From Bacillota bacterium (GTDB lineage Bacteria; Bacillota; Sulfobacillia; Sulfobacillales; JAIMBI01), in the NCBI GenBank assembly GCA_021846505.1, contig JAJZWV010000032.1, forward strand, positions 1 through 42,902: 42,902 nt of DNA, read 5' to 3'. The position numbers and the translations under genes were made by a program. A model generated the notes under the pieces. It had not been told where the DNA came from and did not search any database. It saw only the letters and a list, made by a program, of their open reading frames with translations. Shown piece by piece: positions 8,335-18,081 of this stretch (positions within the stretch are counted from its first letter, which is position 1; every line of letters starts with the position of its first letter).

Positions 8335-8622
8335 TTACGGGAGGGGCCGCCCACCGAGCCGCCGATCCACACTATCAGCCTGATGGCGATGGCCAGCGCC
8401 CAACAGCTCTAATGGGCCATCGGGACGCATGCGATACACAATCCGCAGGTCAGCTTGACTGCCGCGAAGTTTTGGAGCGCTCTGAAAGGCATGGCGGCGC
8501 CACCCCAGTAGCCAGCTGTGCATATCCGTCCCCGGTCGGCGGCCAGCGATTGCAGAAAGCTGCCGCGATGTCTCGGCGACTGCGGCCGCGTATTCAGCCG
8601 CGTCCGCACAGGCCGATTCCAA
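8335..8622 (-). pseudogene. RelE/ParE-like toxin fragment (weak)
   Basis: A minus-strand frame with a possible TTG start encodes up to 95 residues. The second half (PKLRG..ADLRIVYRMRPDGPLELLGAGHR, broken here for brevity) resembles the core of RelE/ParE-type toxins, where a line such as LRVGDYRVIYRV..DGxxxVLxIGHR is typical, and is followed by a DSVDRRL tail like the usual VYRR end. The N-terminal half is less typical. A 32-codon frame (8640 to about 8733, MTPTLSHKEARVWF..., stop TAG) ends directly upstream and could be the rest of an antitoxin or HEPN gene. No strong ribosome binding site is visible. This is pattern resemblance only. Confidence 0.3.
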
Positions 8623-8713
8623 GGCGTTCCAGTCACTCTAGGCGTCAGTGGGATTAAACAGCAAGGCATCGCCCCAACCCCGCAACTGCTCAGCGAACCA
8701 TACGCGGGCCTCC

Positions 8714-8872
8714 TTATGGGACAGGGTGGGCGTCATCGTCCCGCCGCCGCCGTTGGAGGAGTTCGGGGACAGTGACCGATGCCGGCCGCAGACCGTGGCC
8801 AAGACGCTCCGACCATTGCTCCCCGAGGACCACGACCTCCAGTAAGTCCTCCACGAGCGATTCGGGCCGCAC
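8714..8872 (-). pseudogene. Possible nucleotidyltransferase (MNT) remnant
   Basis: A minus-strand frame from a GTG at 8872 to TAA at 8714 gives 52 residues beginning RPESLVEDLLEVVVLGE and ending PELLQRRRRDDDAHPVP. It resembles the second half of small MNT-type nucleotidyltransferases (a RPDSDIDLLVVV-like block, then a TPEEFxRRR-like block), but the GSxxR motif and the second aspartate are not intact. The KEARVWFAEQ peptide just downstream would fit the start of a HEPN partner. If right, this is a second decayed MNT-HEPN module besides the one at 41,876-42,322. Confidence 0.25.
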
Positions 8873-9677
8873 CGCTCCCGCGCTCCCCCCGCCTATCCAT
8901 CAGCCGACCGATTAAGTCCCCCAAGGTTGTCCGCCGGCATGGCCCGCACCGCTAGCTGCCACGTCGGCGCCCTGCCCTGCCCGGGGCCGCTGTGCCCGCG
9001 CCGCGGCAGCGCAGCCAGATCCCACTCGCACGCAACAGGGCCGGCCCCACCCCTAGTCGCGAATCTACTCCCGCGAACGCAAGGCGACCGACTGGCTCTG
9101 GGGCCGCTGAAGCCACTCCCGCGGCACCATGGCCACGTGGGCCACAGCTGGCATGCCGCAGGGACGATTTCGCAGATCCCTGCCGCGGTAGACAGCTCTG
9201 CCCGCGTTTCCTATAATCAGCAAGAAGCTCGCCGCTTTTTGGGGAGCGGCGGGTGTGGGTAGCCTTCCATAGAGACTGGAAGGGATCCCTGCCGAGCCTT
9301 TGAATTGAGGGTAGCCCACTCTGGGAACAGGGCGAGATTACTTTTTCTTCAAGTGCTTGAGGAGCCAAGGCAATGAGACGGGGACTGCAAACCTCCACAC
9401 GACCACGTGCATCGGCACCACCTCATCCCTGGCCGGGCTGCCCCAGAGATGCAGGACGGCACCGCGCCCAGAGAGGACCGCGACTCGAGCTCCCACGGGA
9501 CCAGTCTAATCGCCACGCGATTCGACGTACAGCGCTTTTTACCGACGCTATTCTACTGTAATCGACAACACTCCATAGTTGATGCGCTCCCGCCTCGCGG
9601 CCGGGCATCCTCGCCCGAAGACTTCTGTCTCGCAGGTGGTGTCGGACCAGCACGTGATCATCAATAGCCGTGGCCGG

Positions 9678-12600
9678 TCAGTGAGTCCCGGCCGCCGGTG
9701 TCACGCCGGTGGCGGCGATGCGTCCGCCCTCTTCCGCCCACATCCCCGCCGCGACGCCCAGCTGCAGCGTGCGCTCGACGGCCGCCCGCACGCGCGCGCC
9801 GGTGCGCTGGAGGCCGTACACCCGCGCCACGCTTTGCACCAAGTCGTCCCGGGAGAGCGAGTAGGCGCTCTGCAGCACCAGCAGCACAACCTGGGCCAGC
9901 TCTTCGGGCGCCACCTGCGACAACTCCCGGTCGCTCAGCGCGCGGGCCCGGATCGGCGAGCCCGCCACGTAAAGAAATTGGTCATCGCCGTAGGTGCGGG
10001 ACTCCAGCTCGCCCCGCATCGTGCAGTGGAGAAATTCCAGCACCTCGCGGCGCCGGCGATCCGAGGTGCGCCCGTACAGACGGCGTGCCACCACGTCTAC
10101 GTGCACCGGGGCTTCGCGGCGCACCACCTGGTCCGCCTGGCCCCCTGCGTCCTCGGGGTATTCCGCCAGCATGGGCGCCGGAGGGGCGGATTCGGGAGCC
10201 ACCGGGACCTTAGGCGCCGGCAGTGCTGCCTCGTCGGAGATGTCGTCCTCCACCGCAGCGCCATCAGGCAGGTCGGCGGCATCGTCCAGGGGAGCCGCCA
10301 GGGCCTCTTGGTAGGCCTGCTCCAGCTGGGCGATCACCGCCGCCCGGTTTTTGATCCAGTCCGGCGCCCACACCCGTGCGATGTGCCAGCCCAGCCCCTC
10401 CAGCACTTCCTGCCGCAGCCGGTCCCGCTCGCGCGCGGTCGGCGTCCCGTGATACTGGGCGCCGTCACACTCCACCCCCAGCAGAAAGCGCCCGGGGTCG
10501 TCCGGGTGCACCACGCCCAGGTCAATCCGATACCGGCCCACGCCCACCTGCGTGCGCACGGACCAGCCCAGCGCGCGCAAGGCCCCATGCACACTCTCCT
10601 CCAGTGGGGACTCAAAGGTGTCCGCCTCTCCCGCCCCGCGGGCCAAGCCCAAGGCGGCGGGGCCGTGCTGGGCATAGTCCAGGTAGCGCTGCAGCATGGC
10701 CACGCCGCGGCTTAAGCTTTCCCGCTGGGCCAAGTCTTCCGGTGCCAGCGACGACACGACTTTCACATGGTCCCGGGCCCGGGTGATGGCCACGTTCAGC
10801 CGGCGATACCCGCCGTCCAGCGCCAGCGGCCCAAACTGGAAGTGCAGCCGCCCGCTGGCGTCCCGGCCATACCCGGTGGACAGGATCATGACGTCGCGCT
10901 CATCGCCCTGCACGCGCTCCAAGTTCTTGACAAACAGCGCCACCGGGCTGTCGCTGCCCAGCCATAGGGCCAGCGCCGGGTCCTCCCGCGTGCGCCGCTC
11001 CAGCTCGTCTTGGATGGCCTCCATCTGGGCCGCCGAGAACGTCACCACGCCGAGGCTCTGGCGCCGGCGGCGCTCCACATGCTCCACCACCAGCTGGGCC
11101 ACGCGGGCCGCCTCCGGCTGGTTGGCCCGCGTGCCCCCGCGCCCGTACAGCCCATCGGCCACCCGGACGTACTCCACCCCGCGATACGGCGCTTGGTCCA
11201 CGGCGGACGGGAACGTCACCAAGCCACCCTCGTATACGTCGTGGTTGGAAAACGCAATCAGGCTTTCATGGCGGCTCCGGTAGTGCCAGCGCAGCCGCGC
11301 GCGGGCCACTTGGGACACCCGTGAGAGGTCCAAGAGACTGTCAAAGCTCAAGAGGCCGGCCTCATCCTCGGGATCGTCCGCCGCCCCCACCGCCCGGTCG
11401 GTGAAAAAGTCGGTGGGCGGCAGCTGGTGCTGGTCCCCCACCACGATCGCCTGGCGGGCCCGCAGGATGGCGCCGGCGGCGTCCTCGGGCCGAACCTGCG
11501 ACGCTTCGTCAAAAATCACCAAGTCAAACCGATACAGGTCAAGGTCCAGCAGCGTGCTGACCGCCAGCGGGCTCATCAGCAGGCACGGCTTAATTTCGGG
11601 CAAGAGGTGTGACACCTGGCCGATGAGCTTCCGCAGCGGCATGAACCGGCGCCGCTTCTGCGCCTCCCGCAGCACGATCGAAGTCTCCGCACTGGCGGCC
11701 TGCACCAAATCCCGGGGGCGGCGCGCATACAGCTGGTGGCGCAGGCGCTCCCGGTGCCAGTGGCAGAGCTCGCGGTCCAGTGCGCGGAACTGCCGCACGC
11801 GGTCCATGTGCTCCTGCCGCCGAAATCGCGCCAGCACCGGGCGCTCGCGGGCCACCGCATCCAGCCACTCTTGATAAAACCGGCGCCAGAATCCCTCCTG
11901 CATCCGCGCGACCGAACCTGGGCCAGCAGTGCGCCAAAGCTCCGCAACCCACTCGGCGAACCCCGCCTCCTCCAGCCCGCGGCACACCGCGGCCACGGCG
12001 GTCCAGTCTTCCAGCTCACTTAAGTGGTCCATGCGCTCGGCCAAAAACGCCAAGCCCTGGCCAAAGGGCCACGACCGAACCACCGACGCCATCGGCGCGG
12101 ATCCCGGGTCGGAAAACAGTGCCTGAAACCTGTCCAGGGCCGTCTGCAGCGCCTCGCGTGCTGCCTCGGTGCGGTCCAGTGCCGGCGCGGCGGCGGGGGG
12201 CACGCCCGCCACCGCCAGCGCTTGAAAGGCGGGCGTCAGCGTCACGCCGGGCAGCGCCTGTGCCCATCGGCACCACTCGATCGCCCGGCCCACGCGCTCC
12301 CAATCCGTCCTCATCCCCGCGCAGAACGCCCCGAAGCGCTCGCGGAGGGCCGGCGCCTCCTGGTCCAGCGCTTCCTCCAGGCGCCGGATGGCCTCCAGCT
12401 GGGCCGCCTCCTCGCACAGGGCGGCCCAGCCGACGCTGCCAGACGTGCGCGCCGCCAGCAGCTGCGCCGCCGCTGCCAGGGGCCGCTCGCCCGCCGCCAC
12501 GTAAGCGGCGGCCTGCGCGCGGATATCTGACAGGTGTCCGGCAAACGGCAGCGCGGGTAGGTTCGCCGCCACCTGGCGCCACGCCGCCAGTGCCTGGGCC

Positions 12601-15119
12601 AGCGTGCGGCGGGTGGAGGTGGGCAGCACCGGCTCGGTCAGCGCGGCGGCCAGTGCCGGGGATGGGTCGGCCCCCAGCCGCTGAACAAACTCCAGCGTGA
12701 GGGCGGCCGCCCGATGCGCGCGGCCCCAGTCGGTCTCGTCTCCCTGATAGTGGCGGCCCATCTCCTGTTGGAGTGAGGCCCGCTCGGCGTCGGCCCACTG
12801 AAGCCGGGCCTCGGCCGCCAGCGCGTCGGCCAGCCGGCCGAGCGCATCCCATGACGCGGGCGCTCCCAGCGTCTTGGCGAGAGCATCCTGGGCGGTGCTC
12901 CAACTCCGCGCGCGCACCCACCGCGCCACCGGGCTTCTAAAGGGAGCCAGCGTGGCCATGAGATCCTCGGCCGACAGGCGCCGCCATCCCGGCGCCTCGC
13001 TGTCCAGCTGCCGGTGGAGGGCGGCGAGCTCCTGGGCTCGCCGCTCGGCGGCCGCAGCGGCCCGCTCCGCCGCGCGGGCCCGCTCCCCCGACAGCCAAGC
13101 CGGATGCGCCATCGGGCCTTCTAAAAGAATCTCTACAAGGCGCACCGTGCGCCCAATGTCAGACGGGACCTGCGGGCGCGGAAGCCCCAGTTCCTCGAGC
13201 GAGCCCCCGAGCGCATCCAGCGCGGCCAGCGCGGCCAGCACCACGCCCGCCGCCTGGTGCTGTCGGAGCGCGGGCACAACGGCGGTGCTGAGGTCGGGGT
13301 GGGCGGCGTGTGCCGCCTCCGCGGAGGCCAAGTCCGCGCGAATCGCGGCTAAAGCGTCCCGCCTCGGCCGCTGGTCTGCCGGGTAGAGGGGCTCCAGGCG
13401 CCGCGAGTCGTCCCAGTAGCGCTCGGCGGCGGCTCCCCGGGCCAGGGCCTCTTCGGCGCGCGCATCCAACACCTCGGGCGCGAACCATGCTCCCTCGCGC
13501 ACCGGGGCGGTCCGCGCCGCCGCCGCCAGCGCTGCCAAATCTTCCACCCCGGCCAGGGTGGCCGGCGCGTCCAAGTGCAGGACCTGGGCCAGCGCAGCGG
13601 CCGCCGCTTGGACGTCCTCCAGCCCGCGGCGGATTTGCAGAAGGTCCGCCGCCCGGTCCTCCCGCTCGGCCAGCAGCGACACGCCGGGACCCTGGTACCC
13701 ATACCAGGGATGATGCGAGCCCGCCTCCACCACCGCCCGGTACTCCGCCAGCTGGGCCATCCCTTGGCGCACTGGCCTAAGACGCCGCTCGGTCCACTGA
13801 AGCGGCTCGGGCACGGGAAACGGGAGGCGGGGGGCATCGTGCAGGGGGGCCAGGCGGCCATAAATCTCGTAAGGCGTCCAGCGGCCGGCGCCGGCCGGCT
13901 GGTGCAGGGCCGCGACGTAGCTCGACAGCTCCTGGCGCACGGCCTGGTACTCCTCCGGCACCCGATCGCTGGGAGCCGGCGGCGGCAGCTCTCCGTTCAG
14001 CGCCCGGGCCAAATCGCGGACAATGGCCCCCCGATCCGGCTTGCCGTGGATGGAGAGGCAGAAGTCGCTCAAGCCGACCGCCGCGAGTCGCCTTTCGACC
14101 ACCTCCAGCGCAGCGGCCTTCTCGGACACAAACAGCACGCTTTGGCCCTGGCCCAGCGCGGTGGCAATGATGTTGGCGATGGTTTGGCTCTTGCCGGTGC
14201 CCGGCGGTCCCTCGATAACCAGATGGCCGCCGTTCAAGGCGTGCCACATGGCCACCACTTGACTGGAATCCGCCTCCAGCACTTCGTGCAGGGCGTCCAC
14301 CGGGAGTGCGTCCAAATCCTCGGGCAGGGGATCGGGGATGGCCGGGGCATCTTGCACGGCGGTGCCGCCCGCGAGGGCGGCCAGAAACGGATGCGCTTCG
14401 TAATCCGCCGCGCGCTCCAGCATCTCGCGATACATAACCAGCTTGGCAAACCCAAAGCGTCCGATGGCTGAGCTCGGCGCCACGGCCCAGCCCAGCGGCT
14501 GCACTAATTTCTCCACCGCCGCCAGGTACGCCTCGGGATCGGGGCTCTCCTCATCCAGCGGCGGCAGCGCCAGCTGAAAGTCCGCCACGAGCCGCTCGTG
14601 CAGGGCCGGGTTGGCCACAGGGTCCTCGTCGCGCAGCGACAGGCGGAACGGCTCCAGCGCACTTTTCCGCTGCAGGGTGGCCGGCAGCAGCAGCAGCGGT
14701 GAGCGATGCACCGCTTGGAGCCCCTGGGCTTCCCGCCACTCCAAGGTGCCGACCGCCACGTGCAGGATGGGCACGCCCTGCTCCTCCATGGACGTCCGAT
14801 CCTGCTCGCTGAGCCGCTGAATGAGGCGGTCCCGCTCGCGCCCCGTGAGCGCGAGCTCAAGGTCGCCGGCTTCCTCCGCGAACGCGCCCTCCGCCGGATC
14901 GCCCTCGGGGGCGGGTGCGAGGGGCCCCACCCACCGGGGCAGAGCCAGCTCGCGGCCGGCGGCAAGCGCCTTCCACACGCGCATCGGGTCGGGCGCGCTG
15001 ATCACGGCGAGGCTTTTTGGCTTCATCTCCAGCAGGGGATTGCGGAAGGTCAAGTCCATGAGGCGGTTGCGCCATCCCTCGATGACATGGGCCACGGCGT
15101 CCGAGCCATTTGCTGACAT
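9678..15119 (-). CDS. DUF4011 / SF1 helicase / Vsr-like nuclease / DUF3320 protein (Hhe-like antiphage candidate)
   Basis: A 1,813-residue intact single-gene protein. The N-terminus (about 1-290) fits DUF4011, opening with a WRNRLMDLTFRNPLLEMK block. An SF1 helicase core follows: Walker A GPPGTGKS (304-311), Walker B LVIFDEAS (about 1199-1206) with GDQHQLPPTDF next, and the late NVAITRARDH motif. A long helical insertion (about 420-1130) separates the motifs. Then comes a Vsr/DUF559-type nuclease domain with GVECDGAQYHG (1548-1558), RERDRLRQ and DWIKN, and a DUF3320-like C-terminus (about 1690-1790). The order matches the defence family I recall as Hhe. It probably acts on foreign nucleic acid; the target is unknown. 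The ATG at 15119 has a purine-rich GGGAAGGGG, rather far at about 13 bases. It stands alone between degraded stretches, typical of a defence-island gene. Confidence 0.88.
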   Translation of the reverse strand: MSANGSDAVAHVIEGWRNRLMDLTFRNPLLEMKPKSLAVISAPDPMRVWKALAAGRELALPRWVGPLAPAPEGDPAEGAFAEEAGDLELALTGRERDRLIQRLSEQDRTSMEEQGVPILHVAVGTLEWREAQGLQAVHRSPLLLLPATLQRKSALEPFRLSLRDEDPVANPALHERLVADFQLALPPLDEESPDPEAYLAAVEKLVQPLGWAVAPSSAIGRFGFAKLVMYREMLERAADYEAHPFLAALAGGTAVQDAPAIPDPLPEDLDALPVDALHEVLEADSSQVVAMWHALNGGHLVIEGPPGTGKSQTIANIIATALGQGQSVLFVSEKAAALEVVERRLAAVGLSDFCLSIHGKPDRGAIVRDLARALNGELPPPAPSDRVPEEYQAVRQELSSYVAALHQPAGAGRWTPYEIYGRLAPLHDAPRLPFPVPEPLQWTERRLRPVRQGMAQLAEYRAVVEAGSHHPWYGYQGPGVSLLAEREDRAADLLQIRRGLEDVQAAAAALAQVLHLDAPATLAGVEDLAALAAAARTAPVREGAWFAPEVLDARAEEALARGAAAERYWDDSRRLEPLYPADQRPRRDALAAIRADLASAEAAHAAHPDLSTAVVPALRQHQAAGVVLAALAALDALGGSLEELGLPRPQVPSDIGRTVRLVEILLEGPMAHPAWLSGERARAAERAAAAAERRAQELAALHRQLDSEAPGWRRLSAEDLMATLAPFRSPVARWVRARSWSTAQDALAKTLGAPASWDALGRLADALAAEARLQWADAERASLQQEMGRHYQGDETDWGRAHRAAALTLEFVQRLGADPSPALAAALTEPVLPTSTRRTLAQALAAWRQVAANLPALPFAGHLSDIRAQAAAYVAAGERPLAAAAQLLAARTSGSVGWAALCEEAAQLEAIRRLEEALDQEAPALRERFGAFCAGMRTDWERVGRAIEWCRWAQALPGVTLTPAFQALAVAGVPPAAAPALDRTEAAREALQTALDRFQALFSDPGSAPMASVVRSWPFGQGLAFLAERMDHLSELEDWTAVAAVCRGLEEAGFAEWVAELWRTAGPGSVARMQEGFWRRFYQEWLDAVARERPVLARFRRQEHMDRVRQFRALDRELCHWHRERLRHQLYARRPRDLVQAASAETSIVLREAQKRRRFMPLRKLIGQVSHLLPEIKPCLLMSPLAVSTLLDLDLYRFDLVIFDEASQVRPEDAAGAILRARQAIVVGDQHQLPPTDFFTDRAVGAADDPEDEAGLLSFDSLLDLSRVSQVARARLRWHYRSRHESLIAFSNHDVYEGGLVTFPSAVDQAPYRGVEYVRVADGLYGRGGTRANQPEAARVAQLVVEHVERRRRQSLGVVTFSAAQMEAIQDELERRTREDPALALWLGSDSPVALFVKNLERVQGDERDVMILSTGYGRDASGRLHFQFGPLALDGGYRRLNVAITRARDHVKVVSSLAPEDLAQRESLSRGVAMLQRYLDYAQHGPAALGLARGAGEADTFESPLEESVHGALRALGWSVRTQVGVGRYRIDLGVVHPDDPGRFLLGVECDGAQYHGTPTARERDRLRQEVLEGLGWHIARVWAPDWIKNRAAVIAQLEQAYQEALAAPLDDAADLPDGAAVEDDISDEAALPAPKVPVAPESAPPAPMLAEYPEDAGGQADQVVRREAPVHVDVVARRLYGRTSDRRRREVLEFLHCTMRGELESRTYGDDQFLYVAGSPIRARALSDRELSQVAPEELAQVVLLVLQSAYSLSRDDLVQSVARVYGLQRTGARVRAAVERTLQLGVAAGMWAEEGGRIAATGVTPAAGTH

Positions 15120-15363
15120 CTAAAATTCATTGCCCCTTCCCTCATGCTGGTGCGGCGAGCGGCGGAGCCTCTCTTGCAAGCCAAGAATACGCCGGCAGCG
15201 CGGCAAAACCCTGCTGGCGGGCCGACGGGCCATGATCCCGGGCGATCCAATCCAGCAGCCCACTCCCCACAGCACATCCGCGCTCGGTGCTGAGGGACGG
15301 CGCGGTGCTGCCATGGGTCGAGGGTGCATATACGCTCGCAGCTGCGCTAAGGGGGTTGTCTCC

Positions 15364-15971
15364 ATGCTGGGCATTTCAGCCCCGCATCTCCTCGCGTTCG
15401 TGCTGGTGGCGGTGGCGGTCATCGCGTCGCGGGCCATCACCAGCGGCCGGCGGGTGGCCCTACGCAGTGCGCTGGGCAACTCTGCGGGTGTATACGCGCA
15501 GGCAGTGGCCGTGGCCCTCGGCGTGGGAGTACTGGCAGAGCAATCTCCCGCGCTGTTGTTCGCCATGAAGCTGGCGGGCGGCGCGTACCTCATATATCTC
15601 GGGATCAAGACACTTCGTGAGCGGGGCCAGCTTGCGGCGCCGTGGGAGGCGCCCACCGAGGGGGTGGCGGATCGGGCGCCATTCCCGCAGGCGGCCATGA
15701 GGGCCGTACCCAACCCCAAGACCGTCGTGTTTCTGGCCGCCATTCTCCCCAGGTTTGCCCGCGGCCAGCGGCATGCCGCTGCAAATCCTCTGTGGGCCTG
15801 ATCTTCTCAACCATCGCCGTCCTGTCGGACACCGGTTGGGCGCTGGCCGCCGGCACCCTGCGCACCCGGTGGGTGCGGACGCTCCAGCGGCGTCACCTGG
15901 TGGGTGGGGCTGGGGACATTGCCCCCATCGCGCTGGGCGCGGGCCTGCTGCTGTCGACACGGGCCAAATAG
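15364..15971 (+). pseudogene. LysE/RhtB-family amino-acid exporter, frameshifted
   Basis: Intact relatives are about 200-residue inner-membrane exporters. The ATG at 15364 (AAGGGGG 8 bases upstream) opens MLGISAPHLLAFVLVA, GNSAGVYAQAVAVALG, KLAGGAYLIYLGIK and PNPKTVVFLAAILP, all LysE landmarks. The frame then runs into a TGA at 15799-15801. The next piece (SGMPLQIL) is in a second frame and the C-terminal part (GLIFSTIAVLSDTGWALAAGT, then VGGAGDIAPIALG) in a third frame ending at TAG 15969-15971. The usual TPGP motif near residue 20 is also missing, apparently through a short deletion. Several independent lesions indicate a real pseudogene rather than one read error. Confidence 0.8.
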
Positions 15972-16137
15972 CCGGGCCTGCGGCTCCATCCCGCTGAAGA
16001 GACCCCTCCTGCGGCCAGGTACGTCTGCCGCCCGGAATCCCATGTCTGGCGGCGCCGCGATGAAAGGTCCGACGACACCCACAGGGCGGCGCACGCCCCT
16101 GTCAATCTCGCAGAACTCATCCGACGGCCACAGCAGG

Positions 16138-16174
16138 CCAGAGGCGCGGGAGTGACCCGCGCCTCTGGTCTTTT
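16138..16174 (+). terminator. Intrinsic terminator
   Basis: A perfect 13-bp stem CCAGAGGCGCGGG / CCCGCGCCTCTGG with an AGTGA loop, followed on the plus strand by TCTTTT. It lies between the LysE pseudogene (plus) and the Ig-like protein gene (minus), which converge here. The T-run favours plus-strand termination, though the stem could serve both. Confidence 0.8.
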
Positions 16175-16201
16175 GCGGCGGCCGTCAAAGCCAGGTCGCA
16201 G

Positions 16202-18064
16202 CTAAGGTCCGGTTGCCGTCATCGCAGGCAGCAGGAACGTCGCAAACCCGTAGTGGACACTGGAGAGGTTGATGGCCAGCTGATACGCGAACGTGTCCGT
16301 CTCGTGGATGGCCGTGTTGCTGAAGGTGAACTGCGCCCATGCCGCAGGAGGCTCAGGGGCGTTGCTGGTGAGCGACACGCCGCGATCCCACGTGAGCGGC
16401 GTGTTCGTGGTGGTGTCCGTGGCGCTCGCGGAGGCCCATCCGCCAAAGTAGACGACGTGCTCGAGTGCGGGACTGACCTGAACGCCCAATTCTACGTACC
16501 CCGTGCTGGTGCTCGTCGCCAAACCGAACCCTCCAGATGGGTCCATGCTGGCCGCCACCGTGCTCAGGTTGAGGCCAAACACGCCTTCAAAGCCGCCGCC
16601 GTAGGTGGATGCGGTGCCATTCGACACGATCCACACGTTGGCGCTGGCTTGCCCCGCCGGAATGACCGCCGTGACCCCCGATCGCGCGGCGATGCCGTCG
16701 TGGGTGGTTTCCCAGTACAAGCCGCTGGGCAGCGTGGGCAGCAGGACCGACATGTTGGCCGCGCCCGTCACGGGCACGGCGTTGCCGCCGCCATCCGCGT
16801 TGACCACCTGCACTTCGGCCAAGCCGCTGGCGGGCACACTCACCTGGTTGGTGCCCGACAGCACCTGGCCGCCCTGCTCAATCAGCGGGAGGACGCCAGC
16901 CGACCCGGGCACCACCGTGTAGTTCACCTGGAGGGGCGGAACATTGGGATCCGACATATCCGTGAACGTGATGGTGGCCGTCCCGGTGGACTCGGCGGTG
17001 ATGCCCGTCACCTCCGCGGTCCCGTTCGTGTTGAGGGCAATCTGTGCCGTGCTCACGCTCAGCACATTGGGGTTGGACGACGTCACATCGATGAGGTCCA
17101 GCGCATGTGAGCCGCCGACCGGCGCCTGCAGTGCGCTCAAGCCCGTCACCGTGGCGTCGGGCAGCGTCGTGCCGCCCCCCACGGTCCCGCCAGGCAGGGT
17201 GGTGCTGAGCTGGGTCGTGTAGTTGGTCCGGGTGTTCGCCCAGGTGTCTGGGCCCTCGCTGCCGCCCGGGTACGCCCCCAGGCTGCCCGACACGGTCACG
17301 GACGCATCCACGTGCAGGGGCGCACTGGGCAGCATCGTAGCGGTGATGGTGGCCACGCCGGCCGCATTGGTGTACGCCACGTAGGTGTCACCGATACTGC
17401 TGGCGTGGTTCGGGAGGGCCAGCACCCCACTGGCATCTTGCAGCGTGAACCAAATCGGCTGGCCCGCCTCGGCCACCGGATTGCCATGGATGTCCGTCAG
17501 CTGGCCGTGGATCACATCGGCCTGGCCGCGCAGCAGGTTCATGTAAGCCACGGTCCCTCCGGAAGGCATCGCCGTGGCGTACCCGGGCGCGCCCACCAAG
17601 TAGGTGTAGCGGGCTGTGGCCGACGGGATGGCCGCATTGGTGTCGGTCACCGTCAGCGTAGCCGCACTGCTTTGGTACGCAGTGTTTTCGACCGTGAACG
17701 TGCCGGTCCCATTGGTGATGGGTACCCCGGTCAGCCCCTGGGCGTACTCGCTGCCGGTTGGCGTAGCTGCCTTGAAGTACTCCAAGTGTCCCGAGGAGCT
17801 GCTCACGGCCAAGGTGCTGCCGTTCACGCCGGAGCCGCTGCCGGTCGTAATGACGTGGCCGGCCGCATCTTCCACCGACACCGTGTACGTCGTGTAGGTG
17901 AGCCCGTCAGGTCCCAGCGCCATGCTGGATGAGATGGCCAAGTGACTGGCCACCCCGGTCTCATAAAGCGCAATGGACACTGGGCTGGCGGCGGCCAGCG
18001 GGTCGCCCGAGATGGGCGCGGCCGCCACCGTGATGGTGCCCGACGCCCCCGCCGACGTGTACAC
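16202..18064 (-). CDS. C-terminal part of a secreted Ig-like surface protein (after a frameshift)
   Basis: A 620-residue frame rich in Thr, Ser, Gly, Val and Ala with alternating beta-strand character typical of bacterial Ig-like (Big) domains. Recognisable pieces include ATLTVTDTNA, a segment with DIHGNPVAEAGQPIWFTL followed by AGVATITATMLPS, and SNPNVLSVSTAQIALNTNG followed by TGTATITFTD. No membrane anchor, LPxTG or S-layer homology motif is visible at the end. It continues the protein encoded at 18082-19350: a single extra G at the GGGG run (about 18,085-18,088) would join the frames as SAG-VSSASAAVYTS. Unless it is made by frameshifting it has no signal peptide or ribosome binding site of its own; the GTG at 18064 is simply the first start codon. 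About 18 bases separate the two frames. Confidence 0.7.
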   Translation of the reverse strand: MYTSAGASGTITVAAAPISGDPLAAASPVSIALYETGVASHLAISSSMALGPDGLTYTTYTVSVEDAAGHVITTGSGSGVNGSTLAVSSSSGHLEYFKAATPTGSEYAQGLTGVPITNGTGTFTVENTAYQSSAATLTVTDTNAAIPSATARYTYLVGAPGYATAMPSGGTVAYMNLLRGQADVIHGQLTDIHGNPVAEAGQPIWFTLQDASGVLALPNHASSIGDTYVAYTNAAGVATITATMLPSAPLHVDASVTVSGSLGAYPGGSEGPDTWANTRTNYTTQLSTTLPGGTVGGGTTLPDATVTGLSALQAPVGGSHALDLIDVTSSNPNVLSVSTAQIALNTNGTAEVTGITAESTGTATITFTDMSDPNVPPLQVNYTVVPGSAGVLPLIEQGGQVLSGTNQVSVPASGLAEVQVVNADGGGNAVPVTGAANMSVLLPTLPSGLYWETTHDGIAARSGVTAVIPAGQASANVWIVSNGTASTYGGGFEGVFGLNLSTVAASMDPSGGFGLATSTSTGYVELGVQVSPALEHVVYFGGWASASATDTTTNTPLTWDRGVSLTSNAPEPPAAWAQFTFSNTAIHETDTFAYQLAINLSSVHYGFATFLLPAMTATGP

Positions 18065-18081
18065 CGCAGCGGAGGCCGAGC

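Larger units (their letters stand above)
8205..9677. other. Gene-poor, apparently degraded stretch
   Basis: About 1.5 kb between the GntR gene and the end of the large helicase gene (minus strand). No intact gene is convincing. Short minus-strand frames between 8335 and 8893 resemble fragments of toxin-antitoxin proteins and are listed separately. From about 8,900 to 9,670 all frames are short with random-like composition, and I see nothing recognisable. A GGCCGG/CCGGCC inverted repeat (9672-9693) overlaps the helicase stop codon but has no T-run. Confidence 0.5.
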
